DNA of 64,000 nt from Porites lobata (GCA_942486035.1 CALNXK010000034.1:3286501-3350500); one strand, 5' to 3'; counted from the first letter of the stretch, positions 1 to 11,885 are shown. The notes: generated by a model not told the origin, from the letters alone. Numbers and translations: made by a program.

Positions 1-2558
1 AGCGTGCAGTGGGAGCGGTAGGTATCTACGTTTATGTTTCCTGCAGTTTGCTTTCTTAAAAAGACTGTGACCGCCTGTTACAGGGGCACCCAATGAGAAT
101 ATAGTTCAAAAACACATAAACATAGCATTGTTGAACGTACTTTAGTATTTAAACGGATTTCCTAGCTGAAAGTATAGTGATCCGAAAATAATAGGGATAA
201 AAATTTATCCTTTTCATTTTGATCGAAAATCTAGGTGACCTTTTTAGGCGTTTCATTTTTTGCTGATTTTTCAGAAAATGATCCGAAAGTTCTAGATCTC
301 AAATCGTCTTCCGAACAGATAATTTTCCGAAAATTGTCGTCGGGTGCCCGTGCTGTTATCCTTTCATTGATCGATTACTGAGTTTCTTTGCTGATATGCA
401 CCGATTAGCCGTGTGCAGACGCTCCATCCCCCTAAGAAAATCGTTTTTAAGAGAAGGGGCGTCTGCGCACAGGTTATGCACCGATTAACGAAAAACGTTT
501 GCAAGTGAGAAGTTTTTGCTTCACTTTTCTGCTTTTCTTACATACAATTAACTTTATCTCAGGGGCCTAAAAGAATGTTCTAGACAGACCTAATTGTGTC
601 CACCTTTTTTGATGTTCCCCACACGATTTGGTTTGGGAAGATTTTGGGCGTGAGCATCCTTAAAGGGTTCAAACGCAAATCCCTGCTCTCCCGCCGTGTA
701 TAGGACGGCATTCATAATTCTGATAACGCAAAATATTTAATCTCTGTTCATATCTCATTCAGGACAAGAAGATAATTATCACTAGGATTGCCTGAGCCAA
801 AGGAAGTCGTCTTAAATGTTATAACAGAATACACTAGAAATAGCGTCTGTGCGCCTAGGCCGAACATAAATATCGGTTACAAAAATTAGAAAAAAAATTA
901 TATAGGCGGACCTCTATATGAGATTACCTTTCGTAATTACACCTTTTCCCAGTCAAAGTACAGGCAGACCACGGCGGTTAATCATCTCGCAAAATAAAGC
1001 TATAAACAGCTCGGGACAGCGAAAAAACATGCCAACCAAGACCCCCATAATGGGGTTCAATGGTCTGCCTACAGCGCGTTTTTAAGGCGGGGCTGTATAG
1101 TAACTTCTACCCTTATGAAACAAGAAAACGAGTGGCATTATCTTTAAATGGGACTTTCCACAACGCCCCTCCCTTCCCAAAATATAGCATGACACTATAA
1201 CGTGATCTAACCGAAAATTCCAAACATTATTGTCGTTCTACACTTATAAAACGTGCGTGACATGGTCAAGGTTTGGGTTTTTAACACTGTTATATAACAG
1301 TAATTTTCTGTTTGTTAAATTCACAAAGCAAATTGAGTGTCAGTTTTATTTCTGTCGGATATTGTATTTAAAGCCCTTCTAACTATCCAAGTGAATATGT
1401 TTCTATTTGACGGGACGATCTTTAAATAGCATGAGTGTATTCCTTTCTTGTAGAAAGGACTAGACTTTTCTTGCGCAGGGAAAGAACTGCAACAAGTTGA
1501 AGCTTTTCTCCTGGAGACCGTGAGAGGGCACTGTTTTCGCAGTTCCCGGGCAGCTGGCTAACTACATCATCGAATACTGTATTTAGATAATCAGTCGGCG
1601 TTTATATAGAGCCAATAACTCCACGCAATAATTTTGTGTTCTTTCCAAATGGACTTCCAAACTGTTCAAATCTGTTCGGTCTCATTGAAAAAAAAAAAAA
1701 AAAAAAAAGCGTTTTATTTGAGTGACAAGTACTAATGGGGAAATATTTTAACGGGACCCGTGGTCATCCGAGCCACCCTAGCTTGTTGCAGTGCAAAAAA
1801 AATCTGAGTATTGGTCCATTGAAGAAGAAATGGGACGGACTGAGCGAAGAAGAAATGGAACACGCAAAGCCTTCTGGGAGTTACGTCCGCCATTTTGTAT
1901 TTTTTCGACAGAGATGGAAGGTAATTCTTTATGGGGCGTTGCCCTCAAGGGCTGCTCAATAATGACAAAGTTAGGATTTCGCTTGACGTCCATTGAAACA
2001 CTTAGGTTGAAATCTGTATTTTGGAGTAAACTAGCTGTAGTCACCGTCATGTTCATCTGTATTTCTTCTGTTGAGTACAAAAGATCGATCTTCAGATTTC
2101 ACTAACAACATCTGCTACAGGAACGGAGGGTGGCCTGCCTGTGGTCATAGCATTGCAGCTGAAACCTGCTGTTGGCGATCATCGAAACTTACAGAAAGGG
2201 GACGTCGCTTACGGGAGTTTCGATTATGCCAGCGCTACCAACAGGCTCTAGCGCGCGAAAACGCGTCGAGATTGTTTTTGCTTTTACTTTTGATTGGTTA
2301 AGATAGTCCAACACGATTTTTGAGCCAATCACAAAGCACATCAAGGCAATCCCAAAGTGACTGCAAAATCGTCGCACTATAGACCCTCCACCATAGCGGT
2401 TATTCGAATGCGCGCGCATTTATGACGTGACAATGTAACCGCACATTCCGAACGGTTCACATTCCGTCTTTACCTACGAGCAACTAAACTACCGATAAGA
2501 AAATATGAAACAACCTTTTGCAACAAATCAAACCTTCTCATGATGTGCTAGCTGGGAA
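1..2558. other. non-coding region upstream of the astacin gene
   Basis: I see no convincing gene here. The short open frames overlap one another on both strands and lack splice context or recognisable domains. The stretch holds a hairpin element at about 408-475 (separate entry), a possible inverted-repeat element at about 902-1072 (ends TAGGCGGACC and GGTCTGCCTA) and an A-tract at 1688-1708. The last few hundred bases should contain the promoter and 5' UTR of the astacin gene that starts at 2559, but I could not fix a TATA box or transcription start. Confidence 0.6.
408..475. mobile_element. hairpin MITE, TAGCCTG family, with target-site duplication
   Basis: The ends GTGTGCAGACGC and GCGTCTGCGCAC are inverted repeats around a short loop. 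The element is bounded by the direct repeat TATGCACCGATTA at 395-407 and again at 475-487, which reads as a target-site duplication. The same terminal sequence recurs at 23377-23429 and, more distantly, near 45.55, 48.17 and 60.08 kb. Duplications of 9-11 bp with such ends are typical of Mutator-like non-autonomous elements; that class assignment is inference. Confidence 0.7.
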
Positions 2559-5500
2559 ATGAATGTCACTTATAATTTTCTAGTTGTTTTTCATCTTTTT
2601 ACGTATACATGGAGTCTCATCAACTATGGCGAGCTACAAAATGAAAAGGAAGACAAAACTGACAACAACAAGAAAGGTACTATTTTCATCATGTTAGCAA
2701 AACTAGTAGACATGGTAAATGTTTCTTCATGTTCAACTGCATTTCCTTTGTAAAATTAATAGGTGTTACTGACCGCACCCATCACCAAGACGCTATCTTC
2801 ATGCATGGTGCCATGGACAAAATAACAGGAAAGAATTCCTCCAAAAACAGACAGAAACGTAACTTTTTCCCGCCAAAACGTTACCGCTGGAATCCAGATG
2901 CTATTCCCTATATGTTAGACAAGTCACTCGGTGAGTACTACAAATCTCCGTTAAAAAATTCTGCGTTTTTGTTTTACGTCAAAGAAAAAAGGCTATGAAG
3001 TTAACGTTCAAAATAAAATCCAAGGACTTAGCCGGTCAAAAGATCAGCATTTTGTTTACTAAAATTCCTCCTCGCTCAACTCCGTATAAAAATGGCGTTG
3101 CCAGATGCCATTTCTAATGCAAATTACTTAGTGTGCTAAACTTCAGTTTCGGCTACATGAAAAGGTACAAGAGCAGCTGTGTCTTACTCGTAATGTAAAG
3201 AAAGGTCCGTGACGTGTGTCACTCCGATAATATGCCAGAAGATGTAGGATAAATAACACCAAAGTGTTGGTCATGCTAATATATAGTCAGACATATATTT
3301 CTCTCTGTTTTTGGAAGGTTTGAAGGTTTGCCCCAATGGATGAAATGTTCCCCTATGGATTTTAACGATCATACTTATTTTATTTTAGGAGTGGTTGGGA
3401 GAAAGGCTTTTCAGGCTGCTGTTGCAGACTTTGAAAAAAATACCTGCATACGATTCATTAAACACACTAATGAGAAAGCTTATATTTGGGTTCATCGTGG
3501 ATCGGGGTGAGTTAGACAAATTTGTCATAATTAGAATACGCGGCATAACCTAAAGGATATACAGTGGAAGCGGCTCTAATAAGCGGACACCCTCAGGACG
3601 TGACAAAGTGACCGTAATTGGAGCTGACCGGCCGCCGCTGACGGGAATTTTATATCCGGAGTATATATGGGAGTTGAGAAAAACGGGGTATTGTGAAGGT
3701 GTCCGTAAGTAGAGCTGTCCGCTTAATACGAGAGTGTTCGTTAGGAACGTTTCCACTGTATATCTAAAAAACGCTCCTATAGCCTGCTTGAAGGCGCAAG
3801 AGAATGATTGCAGGTCACTTTAAATGGAAACGTAAATGAATGATATTTTTGGCAGCGATGTCTGTTTAGACCTGTTGGTGTGCTCTTTTGCAGCTTAGAA
3901 TGTTTTACAATGTTTTTTTTAGCAAATTTATGTGTTAAAAAAATTGCTGTTTTTTAATTTGAAGCCCACCACCCTATGTCAAGAGAGAATGATCATTCTC
4001 TCTTGCCTGTGTTTAGGCCATTCCGGAAAAGAGGTTAGGAGCTTAAGCAAAGACTTTTTGGAAGGCGCACGTTAACCAGAAGTGAGGCGTTTTCCTCTTT
4101 AACATGCCTTGACGCCACAAATTTGTATTGCCAAGTGTCTTTACTCGTATAGACACGATTTGCCCTAAAATGTGGGCAAGAGCGTTGCCCAAGAAGGCAA
4201 AACGTTCACTTTCGGTTGACCGGTGTCGCTCAAAACGTCCTTGCTTATTAGCTCCCGTTTATTTTAGTCATCACAAAAAGATGACAATTCGTTTAGTTTC
4301 TACACTTTATCTGAGCCTTTCGTAGTCCATTCGATCCTACGGAAACTGTGTTCCAAAATTGTAAAATTGAAGCGTCGTGAGCCACCATTTTGGATCATGC
4401 GAAGCAGCTTGGCCTCCGGGCGTGATGTCATTTCGTCTATTGTCAGATGTTACCAGGCAATAGCCCATTTCCGATTTTCAGAAACTCTCAATTTCAAAAC
4501 GAGACTAAGTGTTTTAAACCTTTCTGGTGAAAATGAGTTTTATTGCATTGCTGGAGAATAAAAAATCATTATCGTATCAATGACGTCGCACTTAGCCTCG
4601 CTTTGAAACAAGAGGCTCAGGGCAAATGGCTTATTAGCAAGTAAGTTTAACTGTGGCATTGCTTGTCTCAGATGCTTTTCGGCAACTGGTAAATCTGGTG
4701 GTAAACAGCCTCTGTCCTTGGGCAAGGGATGTACCACTAAAGGTGTGGTGATTCATGAACTGCTACACGCCCTCGGTATGATGCATGAGCACTGCCGCGC
4801 TGACAGAGATCAGTTCATTTGGATCAACTTCAATAACGTCCGGCCAAGTAAGTGGAACGAGTTACTAAACCGCTTCTATGTTAAGTTTTAAAGAAAGACT
4901 AGATTCTCTCTGTGTTTTTTTTAATTTTCCCTTGCAGACACTTCGCTTGCTACTAGTAGCCCAGAACTCGGAGCGAGCAACTCCCATTCTAGGCCTATGT
5001 CAAGACGTTTTCAATGACCAATTTATGTTTAGATACATTATAGAGCGTTTTTCCCTGCGAAAATAGAAGCTCTGCTCTGTCTGTGAGCGCATTCGAAGAA
5101 ATTGAAAAGAAAAACTGAATGTCATTAAAAGTTCAAAAATACATTTTCAGGTTTGTACTACGGTTTTGTTGACTGGTTTTGGGGATTTACGAGATTCTAA
5201 AACTAAACTGGTCGATGTGACACGAGTACATGGAAGTTGCTCGCTCCGGGGTTATGGCCTTCTGTCACTACTTAGGGGATCATACGGGTCACTGCTTAGC
5301 TAAAGTACTGATTTCATGGTTGAGTTACTGTGGTCTTGTTTTTAAGATGATAACCAATTTCATTTCGGTTTGTTTTGCTGTGTTGTAATTTTACCATCAA
5401 ATTGATTCGGAACTTCTTTTAAACCCGTGGTTTAGTAAATATCTGCATGAGTGGAAGTCGTCAGAACTTCAAGGATAAAAGGTTTCATTCCCCGAAAACA

Positions 5501-8500
5501 CGACTATTATAGTTATTTACTGGATGGTTGGTATTGGTCCAGACTCTCCATTTTGGTTTTATCGAAGGAGATAATAGAGACCCTTAGATTCGAGGACGAG
5601 AACGACCACGAATACGAGATTTGACTGAAAGTTTTTTTGCGCATTCTGAAAAAATAGCCGCCCCGGAACTTTTGGTTCACCAGAAACGCTAGCACTGATA
5701 TCTTAATTGTAGGTTAAGACCACTCCCGATCGGAAGATGATAAAACTTCTAACGGCATTCTCGCTAAAACTCGTAGAAGAATGTCGACGGCTATCCGTCA
5801 CTTTCCCCCCCCCCAAAGTAACGCTGTTTCACGCGCGAGCACTACTAAAGGTTGATTTCCAATGACGCCTTTTTGGCTAAGTACGTTAACGCAAGTAAAT
5901 TTTAATCACGTAAATAATATAGAGGCAAGATATAAAGTGTTGAGATTAAACGTGAAGTTGAGCGAGGTTCTACGTTTACGCTTACGTACGACTTTTCATA
6001 CATTGGCCTCTATTTTATTTGCGAACGTAAATTTTACGCACGTACGCACGTAAAATTTATGCGACAGTGGAATTCAACCTTAAGTGTCGAGAAAATCTCG
6101 TTGTCGTAGTCGTTCTCGTCTTAGAATCTTAAGGTCTCCGATAGCATTCGTCGTGAAATATAGCTTTGTTTGCTTTGGCGTTTGCTGAAACGCTTTTCAA
6201 ATAATAATAAAAAGAAGAAGAAGCAAAATGCCTATCGTTTTGGTTTCTGTTACAGAAGCCAAAATCGAGTTCCAAATTTTGAAAGGATATGTGCTTGGAG
6301 AGCCGTACGACTTTGAATCTGTGACGCATTACGGATTTGACTTCTTTAGCATTAATCCGACTATTCCAACGATTGTCAAGTTAATGCCTGGAGGCGCGCA
6401 AATTGGTCAGCGGGAAGGATTCTCTCCTCTGGATTTGAGAAAAATCAATAAGTTTTATAACTGCAAAAACTATATCAGTAAGTACCATTATAGCTATTCA
6501 ATGTTTAGCATTAAACTACCATTTAAACATTGAAATTTGAATTTTATTGTGTCTAGAATAATTGGTTCTTATTGTTGTTAGTTATTTTTTTCTTGGTATC
6601 TTGTGTAGGACCCGTGTTCACGCCCGAGGAGAAAAAGCTTAAAATAGTTTCAGGTAATTTAACTAATAAGGCGAGTAAAACTTAGAGTATACGCAATGGT
6701 ACTTGACGATGAATGTGGAAGTTTTCTGGACTTGAGAAAAATCAATAAGGTTTATAACTGTCAGTAAAAACTCCACCAGTAGTGGATAAAAATGTGGATA
6801 GCCCCAAAGCCCTTTTTCTATCATGTCTAATTAAAACAAGTTGCTGCGTCTCGTATTTTAAACTAAAGACCACTCCTGCTCACTTATTTAACATACTGAC
6901 TGACCTGTGCGAACCCGACATTTCAATCAGTTTTTCTAACGAATATTTGATACCAAGAGAGGATGAAGGACAACCTTTCTTGTTGATGCTTATTTCAGTG
7001 AAATTTCTGTTGTGATTTTAGGAAGTTGCAACTTTGAAAACGGCTTTTGCAACTGGCGAAACTGGAAAAATAAAGTTGACGACCAGTTTAACTGGGAGAT
7101 AGGGATAGTAAATGATCCGCATCATCTAGCTGGGGAAACATATGGGCAACCGTACGGTAAGATATACTGACAAATCACCTCGAATTTACCACTTTATATT
7201 GGACGATTAAAGATTGATTCCTTTTTTACCTCTGGGCTATATTCAGTCTAGCGCAAAGGCTAGTGTTGTCGAGTACATGACTGAAACTAATGAAACAGTC
7301 AAACACAACAAAGCAAAGAATCCCAACTTCCCGGAGGCAAACCTGTTGGCTACTAACATGCGGGGTCGAGGATATGAACTCGGGACAGCTGTGAACAAAT
7401 CCAGCAAGCGGTCAGGGCTAACTTGAACTTGGGGCCTACGGTTTGCCTGTCAAACGCTCTAACTACTCGGCCGCTCTGCCTTCTAGGCTGCGACCAGTCT
7501 ATTTTCTCTTAGTTTATGGATTAGCCACAAAGAGAAGTGAGAATCTCTCTTTTTTGGAACCTTCAGTGTCTTGATACGCCCCAGTTGCGCGCAACAGTCG
7601 GTGAGCTATATTCACACCCCAATCGACAATACTGTACCTCATCAAGGATAGTTTCAGCAACAACAAGAAATACTATTTTTTTCTGTTATTTTACTTTTTA
7701 TGACCTAGACTTATCCTAAAATCAGCTATATTTAGTCTACTCATGTTATAAAAATCTTTCTTTCTGTATAACCCGATCTTTTTCAATCTTTTTCAAGGTA
7801 AATTCATCTTCTTTGAACCGCCGAAATCCTATGCCGAGTACATGAGTAGCGGCGTATTATACAGCGGTTTCTTTAATGGATCAAGCTGTTTAAGGTTCTA
7901 CTATCACATGAGCACTGGCGGCTATCTTAGGGTGTTTACAAAAGAGAAGGATTCAAAGAGGAAAAACCCATATGTTCTTATCTGGGAAAAGACAGGTCCA
8001 CAGGGCAACAAGTGGAAGAAGATGAAAACATCAATATCCGGCAAAGATAAACTTTATGAGGTCTGACATGTTAATCGCTGGTTGACTTGATGAATAAACA
8101 AGTAATGCCTTTGAAAATGAGGCTTATAAAGGAAAAACCAAAGGCCTCGAACTTTTCCGTGTTTTCACCCTTTTACTCCCAAGATCTGATTTGTAATTCT
8201 CCTTTCCAGCTGCTGTATATTTCATTGTACTTAGTTCTTAGTTTAGAGAATTTGGATTTATATCAACAGTGCATCCTCTGGCTGCTACACCTCCCTATTC
8301 CTATAACCTTTCTGCTGGACAATGAATTGATATTATTAGGAGAAGTTAGATGCCGATCACTTCTGGGAGTTAAAGGGTTAAGACAGATACTTGACTGAGG
8401 AAACTTGGAAAAAGCCAATTGAAATTTTTTGCACCAGCGCACACACCTTGCGCCAGGGACGTGACGCCTTCCCCTGAGCGAGGAGATGTCATGCGCGCTC

Positions 8501-8980
8501 CCGTATGTCGCTTTTTCTACCATCATATAGGAAAATTTGGGACTTTCTGTGGTTCTCGTAGAGTTGACATCTCAAATATTTAGCACAAACCAGCGTTGCA
8601 ACATTGTTGCGACATTATTGTTCCAACATTGTTGCGCTATTGACGCTTTGCAAATCCTCCCGTGTAACGTCACCTTAAGGTGGTCTTTAAGAATTCAGTT
8701 ATTTGCAGTTTCTAAGTTTTTCGGGACTTTTTTGTTACCAGAAATCGACAAACAAATTAGATTTCCAATCCAACTCGAAGCTAGCGAACATTAAATGCTA
8801 CGGAGACAGTTGGGATGTCCCAAACCTAGTTTGTTGTCCACTATTCTACTATTAAAGATTGCAATTATTACTTTTGTTTTTCAGATCTGTATCGAGGGAA
8901 TTAAAACTCCTGATCAAATGGGATTTGTTGCTTTTGATGAAGTTCATCTAACTCAAGGAAGAACATGTGGTTGTAAGTAG
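2559..8980 (+). CDS. astacin-family zinc metalloendopeptidase with C-terminal MAM domain (9 exons)
   Basis: Predicted exons are 2559-2676, 2763-2930, 3389-3506, 4672-4847, 6256-6477, 6609-6653, 7022-7156, 7798-8060 and 8885-8980; every junction is GT/AG and in phase, giving about 446 aa. A hydrophobic N-terminus (about residues 5-20) suggests secretion. The short propeptide ends at a furin-like RQKR (69-72). The catalytic domain (about 73-266) carries the zinc motif HExxHxxGxxHE at 163-174 and the expected cysteines (TCIRF, SGC, GC, YNC). The Met-turn reads SVTHY (215-219): Thr replaces the usual Met, while the Tyr ligand is kept. A Lys-rich linker (exon 6) leads into a MAM domain (about 283-444) with its four cysteines. 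Astacins cleave extracellular proteins in development, digestion or matrix turnover; MAM domains mediate adhesion or oligomerisation. The end is uncertain: TAG at 8978 closes the frame, but GTAAGT at 8972 is a good phase-1 donor that could lead to another exon. The exon 8 donor (GTCTGA) is weak. Confidence 0.88.
3560..3762. mobile_element. MITE with CAGTGGAA termini in astacin intron 3
   Basis: The element runs from TACAGTGGAAGCGG to CGTTTCCACTGTA and is flanked by TA on both sides. Ends reading CAGTGGAA with TA duplications are characteristic of pogo/Tigger-type (Tc1-mariner) elements. No transposase reading frame is present, so it is non-autonomous. It lies in the intron after exon 3 of the astacin gene. 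Confidence 0.7.
5847..6082. mobile_element. MITE, AAGGTTGATTTCC family (full-length copy 1)
   Basis: This element of about 236 bp begins AAGGTTGATTTCCA and ends TGGAATTCAACCTT, an inverted pair. The interior is rich in ACGTAAA-type words. Close relatives occur at 49159-49405 (full length), 40216-40348 (internally deleted) and 50745-50843 (truncated), so this is a dispersed family. It has no coding capacity and lies in astacin intron 4. Confidence 0.8.
6728..6782 (+). pseudogene. relic of a duplicated astacin exon end
   Basis: The stretch CTTGAGAAAAATCAATAAG followed by a TTTATAACTG-like tail repeats, with small changes, the 3' end of astacin exon 5 (about 6436-6477), which encodes the conserved DLRKINKFYNC. 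The relic lies in the intron just after exon 6, in the same orientation. The reading frame is broken by TAA soon after the conserved part and there is no matching acceptor, so it looks like a non-functional partial exon duplication. Confidence 0.6.
7320..7500 (-). mobile_element. tRNA-derived SINE fragment
   Basis: On the - strand the sequence has an A-box-like GGCCGAGTAGTTAGAGCG and, further on, a CCCAAGTTCAAGTTAGC B-box-like segment. This is the arrangement of a tRNA-derived SINE promoter. No cloverleaf can be folded reliably, so it is a SINE or tRNA pseudogene rather than a functional tRNA. It lies in astacin intron 7. Confidence 0.5.
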
Positions 8981-9024
8981 AATTAAGATTTTTGTATAAT
9001 TGCAATCTTAGTAGCAGACATTTA

Positions 9025-9102
9025 TTTGTATTTTCTTTATGAATTATTGATGAGTTTGAGAAGCTTCTCAAACTCATCAATGATTCATAAAGAATTTACA
9101 AA
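9025..9102. repeat. near-perfect 78-bp palindrome
   Basis: Two arms meet at AAGCTT (about 9061-9066) with no spacer. The core arms, CTTTATGAATTATTGATGAG and its complement, are matched almost base for base over more than 30 bp. Such a sequence can extrude as a cruciform. No terminal-repeat family could be assigned. Confidence 0.85.
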
Positions 9103-9589
9103 GTAAATTGATGTTTAATGAGTGTTTGGAAATCAGATGAAAAACTGCTCATTTTTGCATCCTTAATTTCTCCTTCTAAAATCATTTTGTTTGAGAAGTA
9201 AACATTCGACACAGTATTTCATCACCAGATGAAACACCTCGAAATTCGTCAAAAATACTCGGCTGCGCGTCGTATTTTCAACTCTCTTCTCAGTGTTTCG
9301 TCTCGTGATGAAACACTGCGTCTCATGCTTGATATTTTACATAAAGGGCAGTGAAGCTTCTGACTCCAAAAATTCAAACTCAGATTAATATATATCGCAG
9401 AGACAGGGCCGTAGCCAGTATGAGGCAAACTGAGGCACTTGCCTCAGTCATTTAAGGTTTGATCCCAGTGTTTTGTTTAAACGTAGTCATCATAAAGACC
9501 CTAAATAGCTAGGCGGGGAATTCAACCATAGATATTGCCTCAGTCCTTATTTTTTTCTGGCTACGGCCCTGAGAGACCAATGGTATCGT

Positions 9590-9725
9590 ATCGTCTCAGC
9601 TCAAGGAATCCGGAATCCCACTAACGATTGCAATCCAGAATCCACGTTCCACTGACATCCAGAGACTGAATTCCAGTATCTGGAATCCGGGATCCAAGAA
9701 TGTCTTGGATTCCCTCGCATAAGGG
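9590..9725. repeat. GGAATCC-rich dispersed repeat, copy 1
   Basis: This stretch repeats variants of GGAATCCGGAATCC, GAATCCA and GGGATCCA at irregular spacing. It shares a longer core (CCCACTAACGATTG, then TTCCACTGAC) with 46930-47166, and shares AACGATTAGC-like words in opposite orientation with 60704-60860. It is a dispersed repeat family without coding potential. Confidence 0.7.
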
Positions 9726-10632
9726 GGGAGGCTTATGCTTTTTTTCACAAAACAATGTTTTGTGAGTTCTGAGTAAGCGCGCAACCATCATTCTCCTGTG
9801 TAAGTGTGTCTAAATGGTTATTTCATTAGGATAGAAGAAGCCTAACATATACGGGCAATACAACATTGCATTGACAAGTGATAATCAAGATCACTTAATG
9901 GCAGATGGAGAGGGGGAAACATGCTATGGAGAACATTGCAATTGCTTGCTTTCATTTCGTGTGTTCATGTAATCGTGAATATTGTAAACAAGAAAACCAT
10001 TTACTGCCGTTTAATTACCCTAGAAGACAATTTTTTTTCTTAGTTTATTACTTCACATAATAAAATTAAAGAGGACTCCATTGGGACACCGCAGTACTGT
10101 TTTCTTAGAAAAAACCTGTTTCATTACCTTTATATATCGCACCGTGAGGAAAGACGTGTACCGCAAATGTTTACAATCGCGCTGCTTTGGAACAGTGACG
10201 TCATCAAAAATGGCCGTCGAGATAGACGCTATTTTAGATTTGCTGAAAATTACAATTCATCAAAAAAAGCGGTGAATCTAACTCATGACGACACATCTCG
10301 TAACCATTGCAGCTGTGTTTTATACCGTGTCTGAAGGATAGGCAAACAGTCGCAGAAGAGAAAACTTTCTGGAAAACGAAAAAATAAACAAAAAAACAAG
10401 CAAAACCAGGACAACCTTTGAAAGGGGTGGCTGCCACGCCCCGTTGAAATGTATTTTGGAGCTAGCAAATAAATTAATATGGTTTAAGCGTGGATGGTTT
10501 GCAGAGTACATTTGCCTCCAAAGACGCAGAGCGCTTCTTGTCTTCCCGCCTTTCATGACTGTGGCCATTGGAAAAAGGCAGCTGACATCCCTGGCAGAGA
10601 GTTAGAATGATAATGTGAACTGCGGAAATACA

Positions 10633-10706
10633 TATTTAAATGAAGATATGATCGTTGCTTAAATTGCAATTACCACTGCGACGATCATATATATCTTCAT
10701 TTAAAT
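10633..10706. repeat. hairpin element (ATTTAAATGAAGATATGATCG arms)
   Basis: The arm beginning ATTTAAATGAAGATATGATC returns as the reverse complement GATCATATATATCTTCATTT about 30 bp later. The loop carries AATTGCAATT. From memory, similar hairpins occur in coral transcripts and SINE-like repeats, but I could not check this. Confidence 0.65.
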
Positions 10707-11336
10707 AGCTAAGCCTTTGTAACAGGCGTTATTTAGCGGATTGACGAGGGACGATGATTAGTTACCATCATGAAAAAATCGATTTGACCAATGAACGTTT
10801 CCTGGTCACCAGAAGACCGATTGCAAGAGATTGAAACTGAGACTATAAAATGCTCTTCCTCACCATCATCGTCTTCTTTTCTCACCTCGATTCCGCCGTA
10901 AATGTAAATTCTCCATAACCGTAACCACGTAAATTGTGTATCTCAGTCTTAATGTCCCCGTCTTGGGAAACCGCATGAAGTACGACAGTTTGCGCCTGGC
11001 CTTATTTATTGTCTCAACTTATGGTCACAGACTGATCTACAACTGTTTCCAACGCTGTATTGTAGCAACAGTAACATGCGGTGGTAACCACTTTCAGTTA
11101 AATATCGCAGCAGTTTTCTATCAGCTTTCTGCCGATGTGATTAGCGACGTTATACATGCGTTAACTACTTAATCCTAGATAAACTTGGATCGGCTTAAAT
11201 ATAGCTATATTGTACATCTTTCATCGCGTTAATTCTTTATGTAACTGAGAGTTTATGGCAACACATTTGTTTTCAATTGCATTTTCAAAAGTGACAAAAA
11301 ATGTAAATATGAACATGTGAAACAAGCGAAACATGC

Positions 11337-11463
11337 TTAAAGGCCCGTTTCAAACGCCGGCCTTTACAGGGGCCAAATTTAATGGTAATGAAGAAAATCT
11401 ATTGTTCTCTCTCATTTGCATTAGTCGGCGCATGTGAAGTTTGACGTTTGAAACGGGTCTTAA
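11337..11463. mobile_element. MITE with TTAA target duplication
   Basis: TTAA at 11337-11340 and again at 11460-11463 flanks ends AGGCCCGTTTCAAACG and CGTTTGAAACGGGTC, a clear terminal inverted repeat. A TTAA duplication suggests piggyBac-type mobilisation. At about 120 bp it is non-autonomous. Confidence 0.7.
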
Positions 11464-11465
11464 TA

Positions 11466-11709
11466 TTAGGGTTCGTTTCCTTTTGAGAATCCAACATTTA
11501 ATTCTTGCCCTAGAGTTTACTTTTTCAGACCGTGTCCAAAGAAACCCAAGGATCATGAATCGGTTACATTTGATCTGTTGAATCCATTCGGTGTGTAGAT
11601 TCTTTATGAGGTCCAAATCCGTTTGTTATTTTTCCAAAGATACGCAAAACGGACTGATCTTTGGATTCAAGAATCCCGTTTTGGATTCCCCCAAAGAAAC
11701 GCATCCTAA
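11466..11709. mobile_element. MITE-like element with ATTAGG termini
   Basis: The left end ATTAGGGTTCGTTTCC and the reverse complement of the right end, ATTAGGATGCGTTTCTTTGG, are similar over roughly 30 bp including GAATCCAA. The element directly abuts the TTAA-flanked MITE on its left. No reading frame of interest is present. Confidence 0.6.
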
Positions 11710-11885
11710 TTTACATCAAGTTCCTTAGAACAACAAACGCAAACGTGTAACGCTTAAACGAGTGCATTCAGTATGATTACAAAAGCATAAAAAGATCTGT
11801 GTATAGAGTTTGTTAAGATTACATTTCTTTTGTAGTTTAATTAATGATATTAAAAAGAGAGGTTGCCATCATACAAATTAGCCTA

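Noticed and set aside
1735..2301. Several overlapping short open frames upstream of the astacin gene
   Set aside because: They overlap on both strands, have no domain or phase-matched splice sites, and probably reflect a repeat-rich 5' region.
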